From Prevotellaceae bacterium (GTDB taxonomy: Bacteria; Bacteroidota; Bacteroidia; Bacteroidales; UBA932): 64,000 nucleotides of DNA. This document shows, one piece after another, positions 1 through 8,738 of this stretch; the first letter of the stretch is position 1; the number at the start of each line of letters is the position of its first letter. The notes beneath the pieces are model-generated. The model ran no database searches. It was not told the DNA's origin and saw only the letters and a program-made list of their open reading frames with translations. Location of the stretch: assembly GCA_031258195.1 (NCBI GenBank), contig JAIRNF010000009.1, forward strand, positions 1-64,000. Reading direction: 5' to 3'. A program made the translations under genes and the position numbers.

Positions 1-52
1 CCAACTCCAGTAAGCCCGATTTGTTCTTGATGATCTTCTGTTGTGTCGTCAT
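1..52 (-). CDS. N-terminus of a transposase-like protein (possibly IS481 family), truncated by the window edge
   Basis: Reverse strand reads MTTQQKIIKNKSGLLEL... from an ATG at 52; this resembles the N-termini of Bacteroidota IS481-type integrases. Only 17 aa visible. Confidence 0.4.
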   Translation of the reverse strand, partial: MTTQQKIIKNKSGLLEL

Positions 53-190
53 AACTTAATCTTTTTCAGTTAGTGAATTTATAAACTTTTATTCCTAACT
101 GTCAGATTAAGTCGTGACTATTACAGCTAAGTAGCGATAGAGCATCGTTCTGTAACGGTGGATTCTATGCTGTTGTGGTGGATATCTGGC

Positions 191-241
191 GAAATCATAA
201 AGGCGAGAGGGGAAAATTTCCCCTCTCGCCTTTATGATTTC
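191..241. terminator. Perfect 25-bp-arm palindrome, probable bidirectional terminator
   Basis: gaaatcataaaggcgagaggggaaa-a-tttcccctctcgcctttatgatttc, perfect inverted repeat with a 1-nt centre. Confidence 0.7.
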
Positions 242-261
242 AACACCTATTGCGCCGACCT

Positions 262-714
262 TCATTCGTTATAATCTTCTATAATCTCAACTATATCTTC
301 ACGCTTATATTCTTTGTCTTCTATCTTCTTTACCAGCTCAGGGTAGTCGCCAAAATATTCTGCTGCAACTTTTCTGAATTGCGCTTCCATTCCCACTCCC
401 CCTTCTATAAATAAGAGAGTGGCTTCACTTTCTCCCGGACGCATACAGTAACGAATGGGAAGCGGATTGCCTTTATAAGACTGCTTTTGATGCCCCATTC
501 CATATGTGTAAGTAGGTCTGTAAACCCCGCCATGTTCTTTTTTAAGAACAACTCTTAGCAGCTGTGCTTTAGCCTTTTTTTATTTACCAAGTTAGACGTT
601 TGCACACTCTCATACTCTGTAAGCTCCGGCTCATCAAAGTCGAATGATACCGATACTATTTCTTCCGCATCATTTTTTTGTACCAATAATATCGGCACCC
701 TTTTCGCTATTTCT
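262..714 (-). pseudogene. Hypothetical protein (C-terminal part DUF3592-like), frameshifted remnant
   Basis: Reverse-strand reading ...EEIAKRVPILLVQKNDAEEIVSVSFDFDEPELTEYESVQTSNLVNKK is separated by a 1-base frameshift at a T7/A7 run (575-581) from KAQLLRVVLKKEHGGVYRPTYTYGMGHQKQSYKGNPLPIRYCMRPGESEATLLF... Confidence 0.5.
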
Positions 715-725
715 TCTTATGCTAG

Positions 726-1553
726 CTAATCTGTAAATGAGAAGCGTACAAAACCGACAACTTTTACTTCAGGATCAACGCTCTTAAGGTAATCTGCAAC
801 GCTTTGCTTTTGCTCCTTAATAAATGCTTGGTCCATAAGTGTAGATTCTTTAAAGAACTTATTAAGCATACCTTGTGCGATTTTTTCGATCATATTCTCC
901 GGCTTACCTTCTTGGGTTGCCTTTTCACGACCAAATTGCAACTCTTTATCAATAACTGATTGAGGGCACTCCTCTTTGGTTACAGATACAGGGTTCATAG
1001 CAGCAACCTGCATAGCGATATCCTTAGCCGCTTCAACAGGGATAACCTTATTAAAGCCAACCAGCGTTCCCAACTTACTATTCATGTGGATGTAAGGAAC
1101 AATATATGGAGCTTCAAGCTTACCATAGAAGCTGATCTGGTGTTTTTCGCCGGTTTTTCCGGTTTCCTGAGTCATAATTTCCTCAACGGTGCTACCTTGT
1201 ACCTTTATACCTTTTAAAGCATCGCTATCTGCGGGAAGCACGTCTAATGCGGCATTAGCAATGTGCTGAGACATACCTTTAAATCCATCGGTCTTAGCAA
1301 CGAAATCGGTTTCTGTTCCAAGAGCAACTACAATACCCTTAGTATTATCATCTGATACGATAGCTGTAACTATACCTTCTGTAGTATCACGGTCGGCACG
1401 TTTTGCCGCGACAAGCTTGCCCTTTTCGCGGATAATTTCTTGAGCGCGTTCGTAATCGCCGTTAGCTTCAACTAAAGCGTTCTTACAATCCATCATACCG
1501 GCACCGGTCATTGCGCGTAGCTTAGCTACATCAGCGGCTTTTATATCTGCCAT
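726..1553 (-). CDS. tsf: Elongation factor Ts
   Basis: ORF MADIKAADVAKLRAMTGAGMMDCKNALVEANGDYERAQEIIREKG...; adjacent to rpsB. Confidence 0.98.
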   Translation of the reverse strand: MADIKAADVAKLRAMTGAGMMDCKNALVEANGDYERAQEIIREKGKLVAAKRADRDTTEGIVTAIVSDDNTKGIVVALGTETDFVAKTDGFKGMSQHIANAALDVLPADSDALKGIKVQGSTVEEIMTQETGKTGEKHQISFYGKLEAPYIVPYIHMNSKLGTLVGFNKVIPVEAAKDIAMQVAAMNPVSVTKEECPQSVIDKELQFGREKATQEGKPENMIEKIAQGMLNKFFKESTLMDQAFIKEQKQSVADYLKSVDPEVKVVGFVRFSFTD

Positions 1554-1759
1554 AACTTATATCTCCTTTATTTATTTTGTAATTCGTGATTCGTAAAACG
1601 TAAATTATTAATCGCGACCTATAAAGCGAAAAAGATTTTTTAATCTTATTTTTCTTCCGATTAACTATTAACGTCTAACCATTAACATTTAAAAAATGCG
1701 ATACGCGCACATCGATTAGTAATCGCTATACACATATCGCATGTATTCTATTTCTACGA

Positions 1760-2584
1760 CTACTCTTGTGGAGTGCTTTCTTCTTCTTTTACTTCTTTCT
1801 CTTTTCTCGGCGCGTTCTTTCTTGCACGAAGCTTCTTAGGCGCATCGCCTTCTCCATCTTGACGTGGAGCAGCATCTGTTTCTTTCTCCTTAACTAACTT
1901 ACGCTCTTCCAAACCTTCTTGAACCGCTTTAGCAATAACGTCAACAATTAACGAGATTGACTTGGCAGCGTCGTCGTTTGCCGGAATTACATAATCAATA
2001 GGTGTTGGATCGCAGCAGGTATCAACCATTGCAATTACCGGAATGTTAAGACGCTTTGCTTCTTTTACGGCATTAGCTTCTTTCTGTATGTCGATAACAA
2101 AAAGGGCAGCAGGTAAGCGAGAAAGATCGGCGATAGAGCCTAGGTTCTTCTCCAACTTAGCGCGTTGACGGGCAACCTGAAGTCTTTCGCGTTTCGAAAG
2201 TGTTTCTATTGTACCGTCTGTACCCATCTTATCGATGGTATTCATTTTTTTAACAGCCTTACGGATGGTTGGGAAGTTGGTAAGCATACCACCGGGCCAA
2301 CGCTCGGTAACGTAGGGCATATTAATATTCTTTATTTTTTCGGCAACAATTTCTTTTGCTTGTTTCTTAGTGGCAACAAACAAAATCTTGCGACCGGAAC
2401 GAGCAATCTGCTTAGCAATGTTAGCAGCCTCGTCTATTTTTACCGCTGTCTTGTGCAGGTCGATAATATGAATCCCGTTCTTCTCCATAAAGATGTAGGG
2501 AGCCATTTTGGGATTCCACTTACGTTTTAGGTGACCGAAGTGAACGCCTGCATCAAGTAGTTCTTGGAAATTTGTTCTTGACAT
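1760..2584 (-). CDS. rpsB: 30S ribosomal protein S2
   Basis: MSRTNFQELLDAGVHFGHLKRKWNPKMAPYIF... Confidence 0.98.
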   Translation of the reverse strand: MSRTNFQELLDAGVHFGHLKRKWNPKMAPYIFMEKNGIHIIDLHKTAVKIDEAANIAKQIARSGRKILFVATKKQAKEIVAEKIKNINMPYVTERWPGGMLTNFPTIRKAVKKMNTIDKMGTDGTIETLSKRERLQVARQRAKLEKNLGSIADLSRLPAALFVIDIQKEANAVKEAKRLNIPVIAMVDTCCDPTPIDYVIPANDDAAKSISLIVDVIAKAVQEGLEERKLVKEKETDAAPRQDGEGDAPKKLRARKNAPRKEKEVKEEESTPQE

Positions 2585-2751
2585 ATAGCTGTCTTTTTTA
2601 ATTCAATTTTTAAACTTTTTTGTTTCTCTTTCCATCAGGTGTCCCGTAGTAGCCTTGCTAGTCGGAACATCTTTTCCGCAGCCGGAGAATTTACGGTAGG
2701 GCATAAAACCATCCGTATAATTTGCCCCAGGCTGTGCAAAAAGCAACGTGC

Positions 2752-3141
2752 TTAACGTTTGCTGAACTGGAACCTTCTGCGAGCGCCAGGTTGTCCTGGT
2801 TTTTTACGCTCAACTTCGCGAGGATCACGAGTCATCAGTCCGTTTTTCTTAAGAATAGGTCTATTCGCCTCTGCATCTACTTTACAAAGAGCACGTGCAA
2901 TAGCCAGACGTAGGGCTTCTGCCTGTCCGGTTATACCACCGCCATCAAGGTTAACCTTAATGTCGTATTTTTCGTTGTTGTTGGTTAACATCAACGGTTG
3001 GGTTACCACGTACTGTAACAGCTTATAGGGGAAATACTCTTCAAGGCTACGCTTGTTAATTGTAATGTTGCCTTTACCTGCGCTTAAGTAAATACGAGCT
3101 ACCGCTGCTTTTCTTCTTCCAAGTGCGTTAATTACTTCCAT
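2752..3141 (-). CDS. rpsI: 30S ribosomal protein S9
   Basis: C-terminal ...RDPREVERKKPGQPGARRRFQFSKR. Confidence 0.98.
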   Translation of the reverse strand: MEVINALGRRKAAVARIYLSAGKGNITINKRSLEEYFPYKLLQYVVTQPLMLTNNNEKYDIKVNLDGGGITGQAEALRLAIARALCKVDAEANRPILKKNGLMTRDPREVERKKPGQPGARRRFQFSKR

Positions 3142-3147
3142 GCGTTG

Positions 3148-3603
3148 TTACAAAATTTCTGTTACGTTAATTTCTTTAGGCTTTTGTGCTTCATGCGGAT
3201 GCTCGCTTCCTTCGTAAACAAACAGGTTACGGAAGAGCTGGCTGCCAAGCCTGTTTTTAGGTAGCATACCGCGAATAGCTTCTTCTACTACAGCGTTAGG
3301 TTTGCGCTTCAGCAATTCTGCCGGAGTTGCAAAACGTTGTCCGCCGGGATACCCTGTATGACGAACATATACCTTGTCCGTCAACTTCTTACCCGTCAAG
3401 CGCACTTTTGCAGCGTTAACGATAATAACGTTATCGCCACAATCTACGTGAGGGGTGTAGTTGGTTTTGTACTTGCCTCGCAGTATCATAGCCGCACGCG
3501 ATGCAAGACGACCCAAAACCACGTTTGTCGCGTCAATAACAACCCACTCTTTGTTAGCGGTTGCTTTATTAGCCGAGACCGTTTTGTAGCTTAATGTGTC
3601 CAC
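3148..3603 (-). CDS. rplM: 50S ribosomal protein L13
   Basis: WVVIDATNVVLGRLASRAAMILRGKYK...; next to rpsI. Confidence 0.98.
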   Translation of the reverse strand: MDTLSYKTVSANKATANKEWVVIDATNVVLGRLASRAAMILRGKYKTNYTPHVDCGDNVIIVNAAKVRLTGKKLTDKVYVRHTGYPGGQRFATPAELLKRKPNAVVEEAIRGMLPKNRLGSQLFRNLFVYEGSEHPHEAQKPKEINVTEIL

Positions 3604-3985
3604 TTACGTTTTGATTGTTAGATTAATACCTTATAAATTTGATCCAAACCCTTTTAAGGGCTGCAAAGATAGCTATTTTTTCCGATTTACACACAATAAC
3701 AAGAAATACCCTAAGCATATACCAATACCGACAAACTACAACAAGCTAGTAATCGGATATTTAGTCCATTTTTATATTCAGAAAACAAGATTATAAAAAG
3801 AACCGCTAGTTCATTGCTAAAGATTAATACCATTAAATGTTATTATTTTCTTATTATTTGCTATATAATATTTTATATTTATTAAATTTGTATTGATTAC
3901 AATGTGCAGTTATCATTTTTTAGGCTAGCCCAAAGGGTGGCTTTATTTTTTAATCACAACATAAAACTAATAAAACCCTTTTTCC

Positions 3986-5264
3986 ATGGTAGTCTCGCAA
4001 TATACCCACCTGTGTAAAAGCAATGATGCTTTTATTGTTTACAACTCAATGTCGAACGCCTTACTTACGGTTGATCAAGAAATTTATGATCGACTGGATA
4101 ACGCCAGACAGCATAGTACAATGCTTGCTAAAAATACTTTTGATAATGATGATTGAGATTTACTAGAAAGTAAAAGTATTATTATAGAGAATAGCTACGA
4201 CGAATGGCTTAAGTACAAAGCCGCTATTATGCCTATGCGGAGCGTGCAACATAAACTAGACCTAACCATTGCTACTACGCTAGATTGTAACTACAGCCGC
4301 TTTTACTGCTTCGAGAAAAAACAGAAAGCTTACATTACCGAAAAAGTGGTCAACAATATTATATCGCGAATCAACCAAAAGCAAGGTTTAAAGCATTTGC
4401 ATATAACTTGGTTTGGAGGCGAACCACTTATGGCATACGATAAAATCGAATACTTCAATTCGAAACTAAACCTACCTAGTTCGGTATATTACACCACAAA
4501 CCTTATTACTAACGGATATTACCTTACCAAGGATGTTATTCTATCACTAAGAAAAAATAAAATAGATGCCATACGGCTTACTTTAGACGGACTGAAAGAC
4601 AGCCATAATAAACGCAGGCGGTGCAAAGAAACAAAAGATACGTTTACAGCCGTATTCAATAACATTGATACGTTTATGGAGCATGAAAAAAGATATTATG
4701 CTTACCATACGTGTAAACTTAGACGAAAAAAACAAGCACGAGTTTATCGAGTTGTCTAACTTTATTTATCGCCGCTATCCCGAGGCTAAGAACATTCGGG
4801 TTGCCCCTGCGTTTTTTACCGACTCCGGTCCGAACGATTGCAGAACTTGTAATCTAGATCGTAACGCTTTAGCCCGATTTATGCAAAACCTTTCGAAGCA
4901 AACCGGAGATCTCTCACAAATATACTCTACCAATAGGTTTAACGAGTGTGCTGCTCGTAACCCTAATATCTTAGTTGTTGCTCCTAACGGAGGACTATCG
5001 AAATGTCTTGAAACGGTTGGAGACCCCAACTACGAGTTTGGAGAGCTGACAAACCAGACCGTTCTAAACAGATACCTGTATGGAGCAGACCCCATGGGGG
5101 ACGATGATTGTAAAAGTTGTTCTTTTTTACCCATCTGTTTTGGAGGATGCCCTCACAAACGCATGGAAAATAAACTGAACAATACAAAATTCGAGCTATG
5201 TTCTAGCTTTAAGGACAATATAGACAGCTATCTCATTCAGTATGTATCAATGGTTAATAAATAA
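3986..5264 (+). pseudogene. Radical SAM/SPASM peptide maturase, inactivated
   Basis: N-terminal frame from ATG 3986 (MVVSQYTHLCKSNDAFIVYNSMSNALLTVDQEIYDRL...) has an in-frame TGA at 4154-4156, continues into ...DLTIATTLDCNYSRFYCFEKK...HITWFGGEPL..., frameshifts at the A6 run 4686-4691, and resumes as a SPASM C-terminus (...CKSCSFLPICFGGCPHKRM...C). The CX3CX2C motif reads C-NYS-R-FY-C. Confidence 0.8.
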
Positions 5265-5548
5265 ACCATTGCAAAACCGATACCGTAAATAGAAGGCTCG
5301 CCACCTACACAAAGAGCTGCATTTTGCAGCCGACATACCGACAAATCTGACTTTTTCTGATTTAGCTTAATGCAAACAAATACCACAAAAGCGCCCTAAG
5401 GATACACATTGTACTTACTCCGAAATATCAACATAAAAATTGTTGTGTGTTCGGCATGTCTTTAAGCCCGCCCTTGGCTTAAGGTTGTGTGAAAGAAAGA
5501 GCGGCTACCGCAAAGCTTTACGAGTAGGTTCTTATATTATATTATGCC

Positions 5549-5800
5549 ATGAAAACAAAAATTAAAGTAATTGTTGAAGGACGTATGACGGACAACGAAA
5601 TGCAAAGAATTGCAGGTGGAAGTCTTTGTCCTGTTCAACCTGGAGGTGGCATTGCGTACATAGACACGTACACTTCACCAGACTTTGGTGATATTAGTAC
5701 TTGCCTCCAAATATTGTTAATCCCAGCGATCCTTGCCCGGTTGGCTACCTTAATCTGCCATATTGCTCTCCATCCCCAGTACCTTAGATTTGCAGCGTAA
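5549..5800 (+). CDS. Candidate RiPP precursor peptide with GG-type leader (C-terminal extent uncertain)
   Basis: MKTKIKVIVEGRMTDNEMQRIAGG|SLCPVQPGGGIAYIDTYTSPDFGDISTC...; LSDNEM..I.GG-like double-glycine leader, Cys-containing core, about 280 bp downstream of a SPASM maturase remnant. Confidence 0.5.
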   Translation: MKTKIKVIVEGRMTDNEMQRIAGGSLCPVQPGGGIAYIDTYTSPDFGDISTCLQILLIPAILARLATLICHIALHPQYLRFAA

Positions 5801-5847
5801 AAAGAGAATAGTAATTTTGAGAACAAACGGTAACTTAAAAAGAAAGG

Positions 5848-5983
5848 AAACCATTTAGTAAACTATATCCCCTGTAAAGGCATGGAAGCTTATTCCCCTA
5901 TTCAGACTAAATGGTTTTCGTTGACGTAACGACCTGTATAAGAATTTCAACTTGCTTGATTAAGGTTTTTAGGATTACGTCAA
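5848..5983 (+). ncRNA. Candidate IS110 bridge RNA region (two tandem stem-loops)
   Basis: Stem 1: aaaccatttagt (5848-5859) / actaaatggttt (5906-5917), 12 bp perfect. Stem 2: ttgacgtaa (5921-5929) / ttacgtcaa (5975-5983), 9 bp perfect. Both lie in noncoding DNA directly 5' of the IS110 transposase. Inference only. Confidence 0.45.
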
Positions 5984-6016
5984 ATCCCTTTCTTTTTGAT
6001 CTCTAAAAACAAAGTT

Positions 6017-7021
6017 ATGAAAAAGTTCGTAGTTGGAGTTGATGCGAGCAAAGAAAAGCTGGACTGCTGCCTGCTTGATTCAGGAGCTGTTGCCGCGGAA
6101 GAGCAGCTGGAAAACAGCGTATCCGGCGTTAGCCGCTGGCTAAAAGCGGTTCAACAAGCGTACGGCACGGCCGAGCTGCTGGTTTGCGCTGAGCACGGGC
6201 TGTACACCTATCCGCTGTGCCGCGCCTGTGAAGAGCAGGGTGTGGTTCTTTGGCTGGAAAATCCCGCGCAAATCAAGCACTGCTCGGGAGTTCAACGCGG
6301 CAAGAGCGATCGGCTGGATGCCCGTAAAATCGCCCTGTACGCCGCCCGCTTTAGCGATCGGGCTCGGCCGTTCTCGCTGCCGGAGAAGAGCATACAAACC
6401 ATCAGGCGGCCGCTGAGCGAGCGCGATATGTACGTGACCGACAGGGCGAAGTACCGTGCCCAGCTGAGCGATCAGCAGCGGTTTATGAGTAAAGAAGACT
6501 ACAAGGACAAGAGCAAGTGCCTAAAGGCCCTGGTAAAGAAGCTGGATAGGGCTATCGTAACGGTAGAGGTGCTGCTGGATGCTGCTATTGAGGAGAACGA
6601 ACAGCTGTCACACCAGCGCAAACTGCTGTGCTCCGTAGTTGGGGTAGGCGAAAAGACAGCGGTCAAGATGATCGCAGCCACAAATGCCTTCAAGGACTTC
6701 GATGACCCGCATAAGTTCTGCTGCCATGCCGGGGTGGCGCCGTTTGCTTACTGCTCCGGTAGCAGCGTACGCTCTCAGTGGAAGGTCTCTCACAGAGCCG
6801 ACAAAAGCATTAAAGCCTTGCCGCGTATGGCCGCTCTAGCCGCAGCCACTAAAACAAAGGGCGAGCTACATGAATACTACTGCGGAAAGGTAAAAGAAGG
6901 TAAAAACAAGATGTCTGTCTTAAATGCGGTAAGAGCAAAATTAGTACACCGAATGTTTGCCGTTATTAGAAATAATAAAATGTACCAAAATAGCTATAGC
7001 AACCAGTTGGTTTTATCATAA
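6017..7021 (+). CDS. IS110-family transposase (DEDD recombinase)
   Basis: MKKFVVGVDASKEKLDCCLLDSG..., ...AEHGLYTYPL..., ...RGKSDRLDARKIALYAARF..., ...LLCSVVGVGEKTAVKMIAATNAFKDFDDPHKFCCHAGVAPFAYCSGSSV...: N-terminal DEDD and C-terminal Transposase_20-like parts present, no frameshift. ORF track start is 5996; 6017 preferred. Confidence 0.92.
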   Translation: MKKFVVGVDASKEKLDCCLLDSGAVAAEEQLENSVSGVSRWLKAVQQAYGTAELLVCAEHGLYTYPLCRACEEQGVVLWLENPAQIKHCSGVQRGKSDRLDARKIALYAARFSDRARPFSLPEKSIQTIRRPLSERDMYVTDRAKYRAQLSDQQRFMSKEDYKDKSKCLKALVKKLDRAIVTVEVLLDAAIEENEQLSHQRKLLCSVVGVGEKTAVKMIAATNAFKDFDDPHKFCCHAGVAPFAYCSGSSVRSQWKVSHRADKSIKALPRMAALAAATKTKGELHEYYCGKVKEGKNKMSVLNAVRAKLVHRMFAVIRNNKMYQNSYSNQLVLS

Positions 7022-7081
7022 GAATAGGGATGCCTTCAGCCCATCTATACTCACCGCCACTTAGTTGGTATTAGTAAAAAA

Positions 7082-7115
7082 GACCCGCAGCAAAATTTGC
7101 TGCGGGTCTTTTTTT
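7082..7115 (+). terminator. Rho-independent terminator downstream of the IS110 transposase
   Basis: gacccgcagcaaa-a-tttgctgcgggtc followed by T7. Confidence 0.85.
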
Positions 7116-7186
7116 AAGTTATTGCAACTTCTTCTTATATATTGCAAATATAAAGTAGCTAACCTTTTTACAAAATACTATAACTA

Positions 7187-8386
7187 TGAAAAAACATTTG
7201 CTTATACTTTTTTAGCCGCAGCTATCTCTGTCTTTGCATATAGCCCGCAAAGGAAAACCTACTGTAACATCCGGCTACCAAGCTTGCAAAAGTTATTACC
7301 GGAGCCGAACGGTTGGATGTTTACCTGCCATGCTGGAAGGTAAAAAAGTGGGCATAATGGCTAACCAGACAACCATTGTTGGCGACAAGCATTTAGTTGA
7401 TGTGCTTCTAGAAAAAGGTGTTGATCTGAAGTTTGCCTTTATCCCCGAGCATGGTTTTCGTGGGACCATTGAGTGTGGCGAAGATGTACATAACGATGTA
7501 GATGTACAAACAGGCTTACCGCTATACTCGCTATACGGAGAAAATCATCAGGCTGATTCGTTGGTAAGCTCTGTTGATATTATGATTTTCGATATACAGG
7601 ATGTAGGCGATCGCTTTTACACCTATGTTGTAGGTATGCACAATGTAATGCCGCTATGTGCTAACAATAAACCGCCCGGTAATGATACTCGACCGTCCCA
7701 ACCCTAACGGTGAGCAGGTTGACGGTACTGTTCGCAAAGACGATATGTTTAAATCGGATATCAGCTTTCATAAGGTTGCCATGATTCACGGACTTACCAT
7801 TGGCGAGCTGGCTCAGATGATTAACGACGAAGGCTGGCTTGATGGAAGTGTACAGTGCGACCTCACCGTAATTCCGCTAGAAAACTATACGCATAAAACA
7901 AAATACGAACTGCCTGTAATTCCCTCGCCTAGCCTGCCCAACTACCAATCGGTTCGGCTGTTTTCACTGCTATGCCTTTTCGAAGCAACAGACTGCAGCA
8001 TAGGTCGCGGTACAGATTTTCCGTTTCAGGTAATCGGCTATCCCGATCCCTCGTTTGGCGATTTTACGTTTACTCCCGGCGTTCGTACCGATATGGCTGC
8101 GCATGTAGAGCGGCAGGGCAATCTATGCTACGACGTAGATTTACGAGGACTTAACGCCGATAGCATTCGCTTTACGTTAAAGTACGTGCTCGATTTCTAC
8201 AACAAAGCACCCGATAAGTTCTTTGCCCGTCCCGATTTCTTCAATAAGTTAGCCGGAAATGCCGAACTACAGGAGCAAATCAAGGCAGGGTGGACAGAGG
8301 AACAAATTCGCGACAGCTGAAAAGATGAGCTGACAGCATATAAAGCCATGCGCAAGAAATACCTGCTGTACGAAGATTTTGAGTAA
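7187..8386 (+). pseudogene. DUF1343-family protein (exo-beta-N-acetylmuramidase NamZ-like), multiply disrupted
   Basis: MLEGKKVGIMANQTTIVGDKHLVDVLLEKGVDLKFAFIPEHGFRGTIECGEDVH...FDIQDVGDRFYTYVVGMH / ...PVMILDRPNPNGEQVDG...LFEATDCSIGRGTDFPFQVIGYP. Frameshifts near the signal peptide T6 run, near 7320, near 7670-7680, and an in-frame TGA at 8318-8320 (RDS*KDELTAYKAMRKKYLLYEDFE). Confidence 0.85.
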
Positions 8387-8684
8387 GCTCCTTACTACGT
8401 CCAACATGACGTAAAAATATTGAATACTTTACGAACTAATACCGACAATACTCAAAGAATTTTAAGCTCGACTAATTTTTTCAAGAAAGAGCGGACGCAC
8501 TCTCTCTTGTTTAGCTTAGCTTATTCTTTATAGGGTTACGTTGTATGTTTTCTCAGGTAACATACTTTGGGCATTAAAGTAGCGTTTCTATTTTGTCAAA
8601 GAACTTTTTTCTCAGCCAAACTTTTCAAAAAAGAATGCGTACTCTCTTTAGTTTAGTTTTATTTAGTTTATCTTTAGTAGCCTA

Positions 8685-8738
8685 AACCTAGCGCCAACCT
8701 CGGCAGTAACCTCAGCCCTAACCTCGTTCTTAACCTTT
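8685..8738. repeat. Imperfect 12-bp tandem repeat (aacctcNNNNNN)
   Basis: aacctagcgcc / aacctcggcagt / aacctcagccct / aacctcgttctt / aaccttt. Confidence 0.6.

Larger units (their letters stand above)
5848..7036 (+). mobile_element. IS110-family insertion sequence (boundaries approximate)
   Basis: IS110 transposase ORF with structured 5' noncoding region; 5' and 3' noncoding flanks share complementary blocks (aaggcat 5877-5883 / atgcctt 7030-7036; ccctattc 5896-5903 / gaataggg 7022-7029). Exact ends not determined. Confidence 0.6.

Noticed and set aside
960-1217. ORFs antisense to ribosomal and lipid A genes (e.g. 960-1217 +, 2165-2530 +, 36338-36757 +, 53064-53780 +)
   Set aside because: Opposite-strand shadows of confidently identified genes, with no recognisable domain or independent support.
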